The position numbers were made by a program, and so were the translations under genes. Positions 26,281 through 35,111 of a DNA stretch of 64,000 bases are shown here, one piece after another. The DNA is from JADJOY01 sp046331705 [NCBI: bacterium] (GTDB lineage Bacteria; JADJOY01), in the NCBI GenBank assembly GCA_046331705.1, contig JAXLQJ010000013.1:62001-126000 (forward strand), given 5' to 3'. Each line of letters starts with the position of its first letter. Within the stretch, counting starts at the first letter, position 1. The notes below the pieces were generated by a model, which saw nothing but the letters and a program-made list of their open reading frames with translations, did no database searches and was not told where the DNA came from.

Positions 26281-27506
26281 GGGTGAAGCCAGGTGGCGCG
26301 CAGCTCGGCCACCGGCGACCAGCCCACGAACACGATCGCGCCCAGGACGAGCAGCGCCGCCAGGTAGCGCCGGAGCTGCTCGACGCTCGGATAGAAAGCG
26401 AGCAGCACCCGCAGGTCCTCCCGCTCGACGAGCTTGCGAGCGCCGAAGACCGCCGCCGCGAAGAGCAGCGGGCTCGCGAGCGCCGCCCAGCTCGCGTCGA
26501 GCACCGTGCCCTCCGCGGGCGCCATCGCGCCCCCGACCAGCAACGCGGGCAACGCCAGCAGCAGGTGGAGCGGCGCGAGCAGCGGTAGCAGCGCGAGCGG
26601 CAACGACAGCGCGAGCCAAGCCCCCAGCGCGCCAACGCCGAGCCCCGCCACGCTCGCTCCCGCGGCGAGCGGCGCGAGCGGGACGCCGAGCACCGAGAGC
26701 GGCCACCACCAGGCGCAGACGAGCCAGCTCGCGGAGATCGCGCAGGCCGCCGCGCCCACGCGACGCTCGCGAAGCACCACGAGCAGGTAGCCGCCCAGCA
26801 TCACGCCGATGACGGCGGCGCGCGGATCGCACGCCAGCGCGGCGCACCCGGCGACAGCGCCGGCGCGCCAGCGCGTCTCGCGGAACGCGACCAGTGCCGC
26901 GAGCAGCAAGGGACCCGCGAAGGCCGCGGGATCGACGCCGGCGCGAGCGACGTCGCGCAGCGGAGTGTAGGCCAGGTACGCGACCGCGAGCGCGGCGACC
27001 AGCGCCGGATCGCCGAGCTCGCGCTTGGCGAGGCGCGCCAGCGGCAGCGCTCCCGCGGCCACCACCGCAGCCTGCAGCACCAGCAGCAGCGAGCTCCCGA
27101 ACGCGTGGCTGGACGTCTGGGCTCGATGCGCCAGCGCCGTCGCCGCCATCACCAGCGCGCTCGCCAGCACGGCCACGGGCACGAACCGCGCATCCGTGGT
27201 CCAGCGGCTCGCCATCCACTCGCCCAGTCGCAACACCGCCGGCACCTCGCGCAACGGGGTGACGGGATCGAGCGACCGTCGCAACAGCAACGCCGCCACG
27301 ATCGCGATCCCCACGCCGGTGAGCCCGGGTGCGCGCGCCGCACCCTCGCGAGCCGCGGGCGGCAGCCAGCCGGTCACGATCAGCAGCAGCCAGACGAAGC
27401 CCAGCGCCCCGCCGAGCCGATCGAGCGCTCGCACCGCGCGGCGCCGCGCTCGGCGCCAGCGCAAGCGCTCGACGACGGCTCGCTCCGCGGCCGTGGCGCC
27501 GCTCAC
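26277..27506 (-). CDS. Multi-pass membrane protein, possibly DUF2079-like
   Basis: A 409-residue integral membrane protein with about eight to ten hydrophobic segments separated by short arginine-rich loops (for example LGFVWLLLIVTGWL, VLASALVMAATALA, LLVLQAAVVAAGALPLA). No catalytic motif is certain. The layout resembles DUF2079 and GT-C-like membrane proteins. The start GTG at 27506 overlaps the stop of the regulator upstream, and its own stop overlaps the deacetylase start, so it belongs to an operon with both. It could supply a lipid-linked sugar step or act in transport; neither is shown. Confidence 0.65.
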   Translation of the reverse strand: MSGATAAERAVVERLRWRRARRRAVRALDRLGGALGFVWLLLIVTGWLPPAAREGAARAPGLTGVGIAIVAALLLRRSLDPVTPLREVPAVLRLGEWMASRWTTDARFVPVAVLASALVMAATALAHRAQTSSHAFGSSLLLVLQAAVVAAGALPLARLAKRELGDPALVAALAVAYLAYTPLRDVARAGVDPAAFAGPLLLAALVAFRETRWRAGAVAGCAALACDPRAAVIGVMLGGYLLVVLRERRVGAAACAISASWLVCAWWWPLSVLGVPLAPLAAGASVAGLGVGALGAWLALSLPLALLPLLAPLHLLLALPALLVGGAMAPAEGTVLDASWAALASPLLFAAAVFGARKLVEREDLRVLLAFYPSVEQLRRYLAALLVLGAIVFVGWSPVAELRATWLHP

Positions 27507-29227
27507 GAGAGCTCGGCCCCGCCGCTGGCGATGGGCTCGGGCGGATCGAGCATCACGCGGTTCTTGCCGTTGGTCTTGGCGAGGCGCAGCGCGATCTCGG
27601 CGCGCGACAGCAGGTCCTCGGGGTCGAGCAAGGCCTCGCCCGACGAGCCCGCGATGCCGATGCTGATCGTCACGCGCACGTCGTGGCTCGCCAGGCCGAA
27701 GCTGGTGCCCTCGATCGAGCGGCGGATCGCCTCCGCGACGGCCTCGCTCTCGGCGCTCACGCGCCGGTTCATCCGGTCCGCGGCCACCAGCGAGTCGTCG
27801 CCGGCGGTGTGCGGGAGGATGAGGCCGAAGAGCTCGCCGCCCAGACGCCCGAGCACGTCGACCTCGCGCGTGCAGCCGCGCACCACCAGCGCGAGGTCGC
27901 GCAGCACGCGATTGCCGATGTCCTCGCCCCAGCGGCGATTGATGTCCGAGAAATCGTCGACGTCGAAGACGGCGACGCTGAGCGGCACCCGGTAGCGCCG
28001 CGCGCGCCGGATCTCGCTCGTCAGCACCTCGAGAAAGTGATCGCGACGCACGAAACCGGTGAGCGGGTCGAGGGTGCGCACCGTGGCCAGCTCGCGCTCG
28101 CGCGCCTCCAGACGACGCAGCAGCCGTCCCAACCGGTGCGCGCGCCTAAGCTGCGTCTCGAGCTCGCGGGCTTCCAGCCGCGCGACGTCCACGACCAGCG
28201 CCCCCAGATGCTCGACGGCAGCCGACGACGAGCTGTCGCCACCCGAGGCGAGCAACACCGCCGGAACCTCGCGCAGCGAGAGCTGGTGGGCGGTCGCGAG
28301 CACGAGGTCGGAAGCGCTCGCCCCCGTCTCGACCTCGAGAACCAGCGCCTCCGCTTGCGTTCGGTCCCACGCACTGGCGAGCGTCTCCCCCTCCGCCGGC
28401 GACGCCAGCGTCAGCCCGACGGCAGCGGCGGCGCCGCGCACACCCTCGGCGAGCGCCGTGCTGCGCACCATCATCAGCACCGCGGGCGACATCGCCGCGT
28501 TGCTCGACGACTGCTCCAGGTCGAGGATGCGACGCGCTCCCAGGTATTCGGTGGTGTCGTACGAGCTGACCCGCGCCAGGCGGGCGACACAGCGGCCGAG
28601 ACGCTCCGCTTGCTCGCGGATGATCTCGAGATCGCGCCGCCCGGGATGATCCGGCTCGAGGCGACGATCGAGCAGCGCCGCGCGCCCGAGAATGCCCGTC
28701 AAGGGTTGGTTCATCTCGTGCGCGGCGGCGCCCGCGAGCTCGATCACCGCCTCGCGCTTGCCGCCCGCCACCAGCCGGTCCTGCATCGCGCGCAGCTCGT
28801 CGCGCAACGCCTTGGTCTTCAGGTGCGCGCGCACCCGGGCATCGAGCTCTTCCGGCTCGAACGGCTTGACGACGCAATCGCTGGCGCCGGCCCGCAGCGC
28901 GTCGATTCGCGGCTGGCTCTCGGTGCGCGAGGTCACCACCAGGATCGCGAGGGAATCGAACGCCGGATGCCGGCGGATCTCGCGGCAGACGCTCAGCCCG
29001 TCGAGGTGGGGCAGGATCAGGTCGAGGAGCACGAGATCCGGTGGGTCCCGATGGATGGCCGCGAGCGCCTCGACGCCGTCGGCGGCGATGCTCAGATCGT
29101 AGTCCGGACCGGCGAACTGACGCCGGTACGCATCCAAGATCAGCGGATCGTCATCCACCGCCAGGATGCGATGGATGACGGGAGCTTTCGGCGCGCCCCC
29201 CCCGCGAGCGCCTTCCGGCGCAGGCAT
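27503..29227 (-). CDS. Receiver-HisKA-like-GGDEF response regulator
   Basis: A 574-residue soluble signalling protein. Residues 19-140 are an intact receiver (VDDDP, phospho-acceptor in LVLLDLILPHLDG, KPF). Residues about 155-220 carry a histidine-kinase-like H-box (AAHEMNQPLTGILGRA), but no ATP-binding N or G box follows. A middle stretch (EALVLEVETG, VPAVLLASGG) looks like a second, degenerate receiver. The C-terminus is a GGDEF domain with signature GGELF instead of GGDEF/GGEEF. The altered fourth residue makes cyclase activity doubtful. ATG 29227 is used; GTG 29230 precedes it. It leads the operon with the membrane protein and deacetylase, suggesting c-di-GMP-linked control. Confidence 0.83.
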   Translation of the reverse strand: MPAPEGARGGGAPKAPVIHRILAVDDDPLILDAYRRQFAGPDYDLSIAADGVEALAAIHRDPPDLVLLDLILPHLDGLSVCREIRRHPAFDSLAILVVTSRTESQPRIDALRAGASDCVVKPFEPEELDARVRAHLKTKALRDELRAMQDRLVAGGKREAVIELAGAAAHEMNQPLTGILGRAALLDRRLEPDHPGRRDLEIIREQAERLGRCVARLARVSSYDTTEYLGARRILDLEQSSSNAAMSPAVLMMVRSTALAEGVRGAAAAVGLTLASPAEGETLASAWDRTQAEALVLEVETGASASDLVLATAHQLSLREVPAVLLASGGDSSSSAAVEHLGALVVDVARLEARELETQLRRAHRLGRLLRRLEARERELATVRTLDPLTGFVRRDHFLEVLTSEIRRARRYRVPLSVAVFDVDDFSDINRRWGEDIGNRVLRDLALVVRGCTREVDVLGRLGGELFGLILPHTAGDDSLVAADRMNRRVSAESEAVAEAIRRSIEGTSFGLASHDVRVTISIGIAGSSGEALLDPEDLLSRAEIALRLAKTNGKNRVMLDPPEPIASGGAELS

Positions 29228-29234
29228 CACACGT

Positions 29235-29522
29235 TCAGAGGCCGAGGCCCTGGACCTCGGGGAGCTCGATGCGGATACCGAAGACGTGCACCGCGATGAG
29301 GTAGATGGCCGCGGCCGCGGCCAGCAGACCCGCCAGCGATGCCAGGCCGAACGCGATGCTGCCGATCACCACCAGGAGCGAACCGAAGGCGACCAGCGCG
29401 GAGCCGCGGCCGTCGAACGGCGGCATCGGCCGAACTAGCGCGCCGAGCCCAGGTTGACCGTCGACGCGATACGGCGTGCCGAACAGTCGCTCGCGCAGAT
29501 CGTCGAGCCAATCGCGGGTCAT
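29235..29522 (-). CDS. Small two-helix membrane protein
   Basis: A 95-residue protein beginning MTRDWLDDLRERLFG with two hydrophobic segments (LVAFGSLLVVIGSIAFGLA and LLAAAAAIYLIAVHVFG) and a short periplasmic or cytoplasmic tail. I do not recognise a family. The ATG at 29522 is chosen because AGGAGG lies exactly 6 bases upstream; the longer open frame is arginine-rich. A -10-like TATGCT lies at 29566-29561. It is upstream of the GGDEF regulator with a gap of only a few bases, so the two are probably co-transcribed. Divergent from sppA. Confidence 0.6.
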   Translation of the reverse strand: MTRDWLDDLRERLFGTPYRVDGQPGLGALVRPMPPFDGRGSALVAFGSLLVVIGSIAFGLASLAGLLAAAAAIYLIAVHVFGIRIELPEVQGLGL

Positions 29523-29659
29523 TCGCATCCTCCTGCGGTCGGGGGGATCGAGCGCGCGCCAGCATAACAGGGCAACGCGCTTCGGCGGCACGATTCGGTG
29601 GCCGCCCCGCGGGTGCTCTGGTAGCTTCGGCGCTCGCCGTTTCGAGGCGTAACGCATCC

Positions 29660-31366
29660 ATGGTCGATTTCCTCCGCTGGGCTCTCGCCAACGCTCGCGC
29701 GTCGCTGGTGAACGCGTTCTTGCGTCTCACCCGCGGCGCGCGCCCGTACCGCTACCTCCGGCTCGAGCTCGCCGGCGCGCTCGACGAGGACCCGACGCGC
29801 GCCGGATTCCGTCGCATCCTGCGCGCCCACCACCCCTCCTTGCTGGAGATCGTCGAGCTCCTCGACGACGCCGCGCGCGATCCGCGGCTCGACGGCATCC
29901 TGCTCGGCATCGGCCCGCTCGCGTGTGGCTGGGGGCAGATCGAGAGCCTGAGCGAGGCGCTCGCCGCCGTACGCAAGGCCGGCAAGCAGGTCGTCGCGTT
30001 CCTCGAATCCGCCGACGCGCTCGGCTACGTCCTCGCCGCATCGAGCGCCGATCGCGTGGTGCTCCATCCCACGGGCGCCGTCCACTGGGCGGGTCTACGC
30101 GCGGAGGTGGCGCTCTTCGGTCCGGCGCTCGAGAAGCTCGGCGTGAGCGTCGATCTGCTGCCCGTCGGTCGCTTCAAGAGCGCCGTCGAGCCGTTCACGC
30201 GCTCATCGCTGAGCGACGACGCCCGCGCGGCGCTGGCCTCGCTGGTCGACGATCTCTTCGCGCAGACCTGCGCCGCGATCGCACGCGGCCGGCGCAAGAG
30301 CGAGGCGGAGATCGTGGCGCTCGTGGACCAGGGGCCGTTCCTGGCGCGAGAGGCGCTGGCCGCTGGTCTGGTCGACAGGCTCGCCTTCGAGGACGAGGTG
30401 ATCGCCGAGCTCGCCGGCGGCGACTCCCGCAAGGCGCTGCGCACGCTGGTGGGACCGCGGCGCTACTACTTCCTGCGACGACGCCGGCTCCGACCGCTGC
30501 GCGAAGGCGCGCCCGTGCGGGTGGCATGGGTGCCGGTGGTGGGAGCGATCCATTCCGGCGAGTCCGGTGGGCTGAGCACCGGCACCGGCGCCAGCTCGCG
30601 CGCGCTGGTCGCGGCGCTCAGGCGCGCGCGGCACGACGATTCGGTGCGGGCGATCCTGCTCCGCATCGACAGCCCGGGAGGCTCGGCGCTCGCGTCCGAC
30701 GTGATCTGGCGGGCGGTGGCACGCGCCAAGGAGAAGAAGCCGGTGGTGGTCTCGATGGGCGACTACGCCGCCTCGGGCGGTTACTACGTCGCCGTGGCCG
30801 GCACCACGATCGTCGCCGCGGCGAGCACGCTCACCGGCTCGATCGGCGTGTTCGGGGGCAAGCTCTCGCTGGGCGGGCTCTACCGACGGATCGGCGTGCA
30901 CAAGGACGGCTACGGCCGCGGCGCTCACGTCGCGCTGCACTCCGAGGCCCGCGCGTTCACGCGCGCCGAGCGCCGCAAGGTGCGCGGACAGCTCGAGGAC
31001 ACGTATCGCGTGTTCCTCGAACGGGTGGCCGCGGGACGGGGCACCGCGATCGAAGCGGTGGCACCGCACGCGGAGGGTCGGGTGTGGACCGGCCGGCAGG
31101 CGCTCGAGCGGGGGCTCGTCGACGCCACTGGCGGGCTCGGCACGGCGCTCGAGACCCTCCGCCGCCAGCTCGAGGTTCCTTCCGACCACCCGCTCGAGAT
31201 GGTGTCGTTGCACCGGCCGCACGGGCTCTTGCCGTGGCTCGCGGAGCGCCTCACCGAAGCACGCGCTCGCTCGTGGTCCATGGTCGACGCCTGGATGGCG
31301 ATCGTACGGCTCACGCACCCCGCCGAGCCGCTGGCGATCTTGCCGGTGGATCCGTCGCCGCGCTGA
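29660..31366 (+). CDS. sppA: Signal peptide peptidase SppA, long form
   Basis: A 568-residue serine peptidase of family S49, the 67K type with two homologous halves. The catalytic lysine is K173 in LPVGRFKSAVEP, and the nucleophile serine is S372 in GDYAASGGYYVA; the roughly 200-residue separation matches the E. coli enzyme. The second half also has RIDSPGGSALASD and TGSIGVFGGK. It degrades leftover signal peptides in the membrane. A clear N-terminal membrane anchor is not obvious here; the start has only a weak amphipathic helix (FLRWALANARASLVNAFLR), so membrane contact may be peripheral. Single gene, divergent from the small membrane protein gene and convergent with the hydrolase gene. Confidence 0.9.
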   Translation: MVDFLRWALANARASLVNAFLRLTRGARPYRYLRLELAGALDEDPTRAGFRRILRAHHPSLLEIVELLDDAARDPRLDGILLGIGPLACGWGQIESLSEALAAVRKAGKQVVAFLESADALGYVLAASSADRVVLHPTGAVHWAGLRAEVALFGPALEKLGVSVDLLPVGRFKSAVEPFTRSSLSDDARAALASLVDDLFAQTCAAIARGRRKSEAEIVALVDQGPFLAREALAAGLVDRLAFEDEVIAELAGGDSRKALRTLVGPRRYYFLRRRRLRPLREGAPVRVAWVPVVGAIHSGESGGLSTGTGASSRALVAALRRARHDDSVRAILLRIDSPGGSALASDVIWRAVARAKEKKPVVVSMGDYAASGGYYVAVAGTTIVAAASTLTGSIGVFGGKLSLGGLYRRIGVHKDGYGRGAHVALHSEARAFTRAERRKVRGQLEDTYRVFLERVAAGRGTAIEAVAPHAEGRVWTGRQALERGLVDATGGLGTALETLRRQLEVPSDHPLEMVSLHRPHGLLPWLAERLTEARARSWSMVDAWMAIVRLTHPAEPLAILPVDPSPR

Positions 31367-31383
31367 GCGCGCGGCGGGCGTGC

Positions 31384-32247
31384 TCAGCAGTCGTCTCCCG
31401 CGACGGTCGCGCGCTCGTCGGTGGTGCCGAAGCGGCCACGGCCGTCGCGCGCGAGGCGCGCCAGCGCGACCTCTGGATCGTGGGTGAAGAAGAGCCTGCC
31501 GCCGCGCTCGACCAGGTCGGCGAAGAGCGTGAGCTTCTCGTCCACGGCGCGCTCCGGGAAGCGGTCGTAGCCCATGGTGATCGCCGCGTGCACCCACGGT
31601 CGTCCGGGAGCGAGATCGGCGACGAAGACGAGCGGTCCCTCGCCGGTGGCGAGCTCGGCGAGCGCGAGCCCGGGCGTGTGACCTTCCGAGAAGTGGAACG
31701 AGTAGCGGGGGCCGAGAACCGTCGAGCGATCCTCGCGCAAGAGCTCCAGGCGACCGGTCGCGGCGAGCAGCGGCTGCAGCTCGGGGATGAACGACGCGCG
31801 ATCGCGTGGGTGCGGCGCTTCGGCGCGCCGGAACGCGGCCTCGCTCGTCACGTAGCGCGCCTTCGGGAAGACCAGTCGCGGCGGCCGATCCTGCTCCCAC
31901 GCGGCGAGCAAGCCGCCAGCGTGATCGAAGTGCAGGTGCGAGAGCACCACCACGTCGACGTCCTCGGGAGCCGCGCCCACCGCGCGCAAGCTCGCGAGCA
32001 GCCGATGCTCGCCGCCGACGACGCCGAACCGGTCGCGGAGCCGCGGCTCGAAGAACGCGCCCACTCCCGTCTCGAAGAGGATCGTGCGGTGCTCCTCGGC
32101 CACCAAGAGACCACGGCATGCCAGCGGCACGCGGTGGCGCTCGTCGGGCGGCGACCAGGACTGCCAGAGCTCCCGCGGCGCGTTGCCGAACATGGCGCCG
32201 CCGTCGAGGCGCTGCGCATTCCCTTCGATCGAGAACAGACGACGCAT
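31384..32247 (-). CDS. Metallo-beta-lactamase-fold hydrolase
   Basis: A 287-residue MBL-fold protein with the HxHxDH metal motif in [13 protein letters not shown], a later histidine in [14 protein letters not shown], an aspartate in VFVADLAPG and a final histidine in [13 protein letters not shown]. This set supports a two-metal site. No signal peptide is seen, so it is cytoplasmic. Family members include lactonases, thioesterases and glyoxalase-II-like enzymes; the subgroup here resembles general MBL hydrolases of unknown substrate. It is downstream of the epimerase gene on the same strand with a gap of 46 bases. Confidence 0.83.
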   Translation of the reverse strand: MRRLFSIEGNAQRLDGGAMFGNAPRELWQSWSPPDERHRVPLACRGLLVAEEHRTILFETGVGAFFEPRLRDRFGVVGGEHRLLASLRAVGAAPEDVDVVVLSHLHFDHAGGLLAAWEQDRPPRLVFPKARYVTSEAAFRRAEAPHPRDRASFIPELQPLLAATGRLELLREDRSTVLGPRYSFHFSEGHTPGLALAELATGEGPLVFVADLAPGRPWVHAAITMGYDRFPERAVDEKLTLFADLVERGGRLFFTHDPEVALARLARDGRGRFGTTDERATVAGDDC

Positions 32248-32293
32248 GGGAGCAGTCTACGAGATGCGTTCCACGGCCGGCCGAGCGACGCCG

Positions 32294-33274
32294 TCAGAGC
32301 CAGCCGTCGGCACGATAGTCGGCGAGCGTGCGCCGCAGTCCCGTTTCCAGGTCCACCGCAGGCTCGAACCCGAGCAGCCGCCGCGCCTTGTCGATCGAGT
32401 ACGCCCGTTCCTTGGTGAAGAACGCGACCCGCTCGGGATAGAGCGGCGGTCGCACGCCGAATGGCCGCGCCAGCCGCTCCATCCAGCGCGCCGCCAGCGC
32501 CACCGGCGCCAGCGGAAGGCGCAACCGCGGTGGGCGCGTGCCCGCGATCCGCGCGATCGCGGTGATCAGCGCCGAGAGCGCCACGGGCTCGGGGCCGGCG
32601 ACGATGAAATCCTCGCCGGCGGCGCTGGCGCTCACGAGCGCCAGCTCCACCGCCCGCGCCACGTCCTCGACGTGAACCAGGTGATAGCGGCAGGTGCACG
32701 GGCCGACCAACACGAAGCGACCGCTCGCGATGCCGCGGAAGAGCTTGAGCAGACGCCGATCGAAGCGACCGTAGACGCCCGCGGGTCGCAGCACCACCAG
32801 CTCGACGCCGTGCTCTCGGGCGGCGGCGCGCGCCTCCTCTTCGCCCTGCCACTTGCTCCGCTCGTAGGCGTCCTCGGGCCGGGCTGGGCACGTCTCGTCG
32901 GCAGCGCGCGCACCGGTGTCGCCGTACACGCCGACGCTGCTCAGGTGGACGAATCGCCGCACCCCCGCCGCTGCCGCGGCCTCGATCAGCCGCCGCGTGG
33001 CCGTGACGTGGACGGCGTGATAGCGCTCGGCGGCGACGCCGCCCTCGCCCACGACCGCCGCCATGTGCACCACGTGCGTCGCGCCGGCGACGAAGGGCGC
33101 GAGCTGCTCGGGGCGCGTGACGTCGCCCGCGAAGATGCGGACGACCTCGGCCAGCTCGGGGGGCACCCGCGTCCGATCCCGCGCCAGCAGCCGCACCCCG
33201 TGCCCACGCTCGACCAGCCAACGGGCGGTGTGCCTGCCCACGAAGCCCGTTCCCCCGGTCAGGGCGATCTCCAC
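32294..33274 (-). CDS. NAD-dependent epimerase/dehydratase-family protein
   Basis: A 326-residue extended short-chain dehydrogenase. The NAD loop is ALTGGTGFVGRHTARWL, followed by a downstream VVHMAAVVGEGG, LSSVGVYGDTG, and the active-site residues in DAYERSKWQGEE, where YxxxK provides the catalytic pair. This fits sugar-nucleotide epimerases/dehydratases and related 3-beta-hydroxysteroid-dehydrogenase-like enzymes. The GTG at 33274 has AAGGGA upstream and starts exactly at the NAD-binding strand. The gene follows the large membrane protein gene by 19 bases and could supply a modified sugar to nearby glycosyltransferases. Confidence 0.86.
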   Translation of the reverse strand: MEIALTGGTGFVGRHTARWLVERGHGVRLLARDRTRVPPELAEVVRIFAGDVTRPEQLAPFVAGATHVVHMAAVVGEGGVAAERYHAVHVTATRRLIEAAAAAGVRRFVHLSSVGVYGDTGARAADETCPARPEDAYERSKWQGEEEARAAAREHGVELVVLRPAGVYGRFDRRLLKLFRGIASGRFVLVGPCTCRYHLVHVEDVARAVELALVSASAAGEDFIVAGPEPVALSALITAIARIAGTRPPRLRLPLAPVALAARWMERLARPFGVRPPLYPERVAFFTKERAYSIDKARRLLGFEPAVDLETGLRRTLADYRADGWL

Positions 33275-33293
33275 GCTGAGTCCCTTCCCGCCG

Positions 33294-35111
33294 TCACTCG
33301 GCGAATGCGATCTGGACGCCGATCCAGTAGCGCCCGCGGCCGAGCCCGAAGTACGCGGGCTGGAACGCGTGCGTGGAGCGCGCCTCGAGCACCCAGGCCC
33401 ATCCATCACGCCCTCCGAGGCGCGCCGGAAAGCCGTTCCCCACGCCCTCGAGCCTGACCTCCTGGGTGCGGTTGGGCAGCATGCGCAGGTGGCTGCGCGC
33501 GGCGCCGAGGGCGAGGTGAACGCGCGTCCGGCGTGGTCCGGATCGCAGCACCAGCCGATCGGGAGGCTCGGCGCGATCACTCCACACCAGCACCTCGACC
33601 CGATCCTCGCGCGGCGTCCAGAAGCACGCCGACGCGAGCGGAATCTGCGGGCTCACCCCCTCACAGGTGCTCGACACCACGTCGATGTTCTCGCGCACGT
33701 CCACCAGCGCCAGCCGTTCGCTGCGCGTGGCGATGGGGCGCCCGGTGGGCCAGGCGCCAGCCCGGCTGGTATCGAGCGGCAACCACGAGTAGGGCAGCGC
33801 GCGCGCGTGAAGCGCGGGCTCGCGCACGGCGCCGAGGGGGTTGCTGAGCGGCTCGCCGAGCAGCACGCCCGCCAACGTCCACACGAGGATCAGCCACCGT
33901 CCACCGAGCACGCCGGTGCCGGCGACGATCGCGAGCGGATAGAGCGCCGCGGCGAGCCGTACGCCCGGCCCGTCGCTCCAACCTGCGAAGCGCGCGGGCG
34001 ACGCGAGCGCCAGGCTCACCACCGCCACGAGCGGCAGCGCCAGGGTCGCGAACCGCCACGGCCTGCGCCGGCGGATCGCCACGGCGAGCCACGCGATCGG
34101 GATGCACGGATACCACCAGGCGAGCCCGGAGAAGCGGCCCAACAGCACGTCCCGGACCGCGTAGCCACGCATCGCCAGCGGCACCGCCGCGGGGGGCGCC
34201 GGCGCCTCGGCGGCCCGGCCGAGCTCGTCGACGCGCTCGCCGCTCTCGCCGGGCAACGCTCCCGCGAACACCCGCACCTGCTGAGGGACACGGCTGGGAT
34301 CGACCGCGCGCACCCGGGCGAAGGGAGCGAGATGAAGCGCCAGCGCCACCACCAGCGTGACCAGGCTGGTGGCAGCGGCGACCGCCCACACCAGGCGCCG
34401 ACGGCTCGCGCCGATCGTCCGAGGAAGCGCCGCGAACGGAACCAGGCAGAGCACCCATCCCGGCGACGAGAGCTCCCAGAGCGCCAGGCCGAGCAGCGCG
34501 CCTCCCGCCCCCATCCGCGCGACGCGCGCCGGGACCGCCGCGCGGGTGGTCCATTCGTCCTCGATCTCGCGCTCCGGATGGGGCGCGATCAAGGCCGCTC
34601 CCGCGAGCACCAGCGCCGCGTGGAAGGCCTCGGGCGTGTAGCGAAAGAGCCACACGGGCAGCGCCGAGGCCGCCAGCGCGCTCACGATCCACGTCGCTCC
34701 ACGGGCGCGCTGGCCGCCCAATCGGGCCCACGCGAGGAGCGCCGCCGCCGTGAGGGCGAGCGCGTGGAAGAACGGGAAGGCACGCGCGCCGAGCCAGGGG
34801 ATCACGTTCGAGAGCAGCCATGGCTCGATGCCGCGCGCGACGTAACGCAGCTCGCCGCCGCGCGTGCGTGCGAGCGGGACCTCCGTCGGTACGACACCGA
34901 AGACGGCGGTGGCGTCCTCCAAGTCCGCGCGGTCGTAACGCAGGTCCCGATCGCTCGCCAGGCTGACCGCCGCGAGCACCTGGCTCGCCTCGCCGTCGAG
35001 CGGCGCGCCGCGCCGCATCCGCGCCGGGTCCACGGAGGCCGTGGCGCCGAGCACGAAGAGCGCCGTCCCCACCAGGATCCAGAGCCCTGGGCGGCCGCGC
35101 CACGCCGTCAC
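33294..35111 (-). CDS. Large membrane protein of unknown function
   Basis: A 605-residue protein. The first 430 residues contain about ten hydrophobic helices (for example LWILVGTALFVLGATASV, FFHALALTAAALLAWARL, LVWAVAAATSLVTLVVALAL); the last 150 residues form a soluble, arginine-rich beta domain with aromatic strands (WAWVLEARS, GRYWIGVQIAF). An acidic DxE-like pair in the first periplasmic loop would fit a GT-C glycosyltransferase, but I cannot establish it. Start GTG 35111 overlaps the stop of the GT4 gene (GTGA), so it is coupled with that enzyme. Such arrangements occur in protein or lipid glycosylation systems. Confidence 0.7.
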   Translation of the reverse strand: MTAWRGRPGLWILVGTALFVLGATASVDPARMRRGAPLDGEASQVLAAVSLASDRDLRYDRADLEDATAVFGVVPTEVPLARTRGGELRYVARGIEPWLLSNVIPWLGARAFPFFHALALTAAALLAWARLGGQRARGATWIVSALAASALPVWLFRYTPEAFHAALVLAGAALIAPHPEREIEDEWTTRAAVPARVARMGAGGALLGLALWELSSPGWVLCLVPFAALPRTIGASRRRLVWAVAAATSLVTLVVALALHLAPFARVRAVDPSRVPQQVRVFAGALPGESGERVDELGRAAEAPAPPAAVPLAMRGYAVRDVLLGRFSGLAWWYPCIPIAWLAVAIRRRRPWRFATLALPLVAVVSLALASPARFAGWSDGPGVRLAAALYPLAIVAGTGVLGGRWLILVWTLAGVLLGEPLSNPLGAVREPALHARALPYSWLPLDTSRAGAWPTGRPIATRSERLALVDVRENIDVVSSTCEGVSPQIPLASACFWTPREDRVEVLVWSDRAEPPDRLVLRSGPRRTRVHLALGAARSHLRMLPNRTQEVRLEGVGNGFPARLGGRDGWAWVLEARSTHAFQPAYFGLGRGRYWIGVQIAFAE

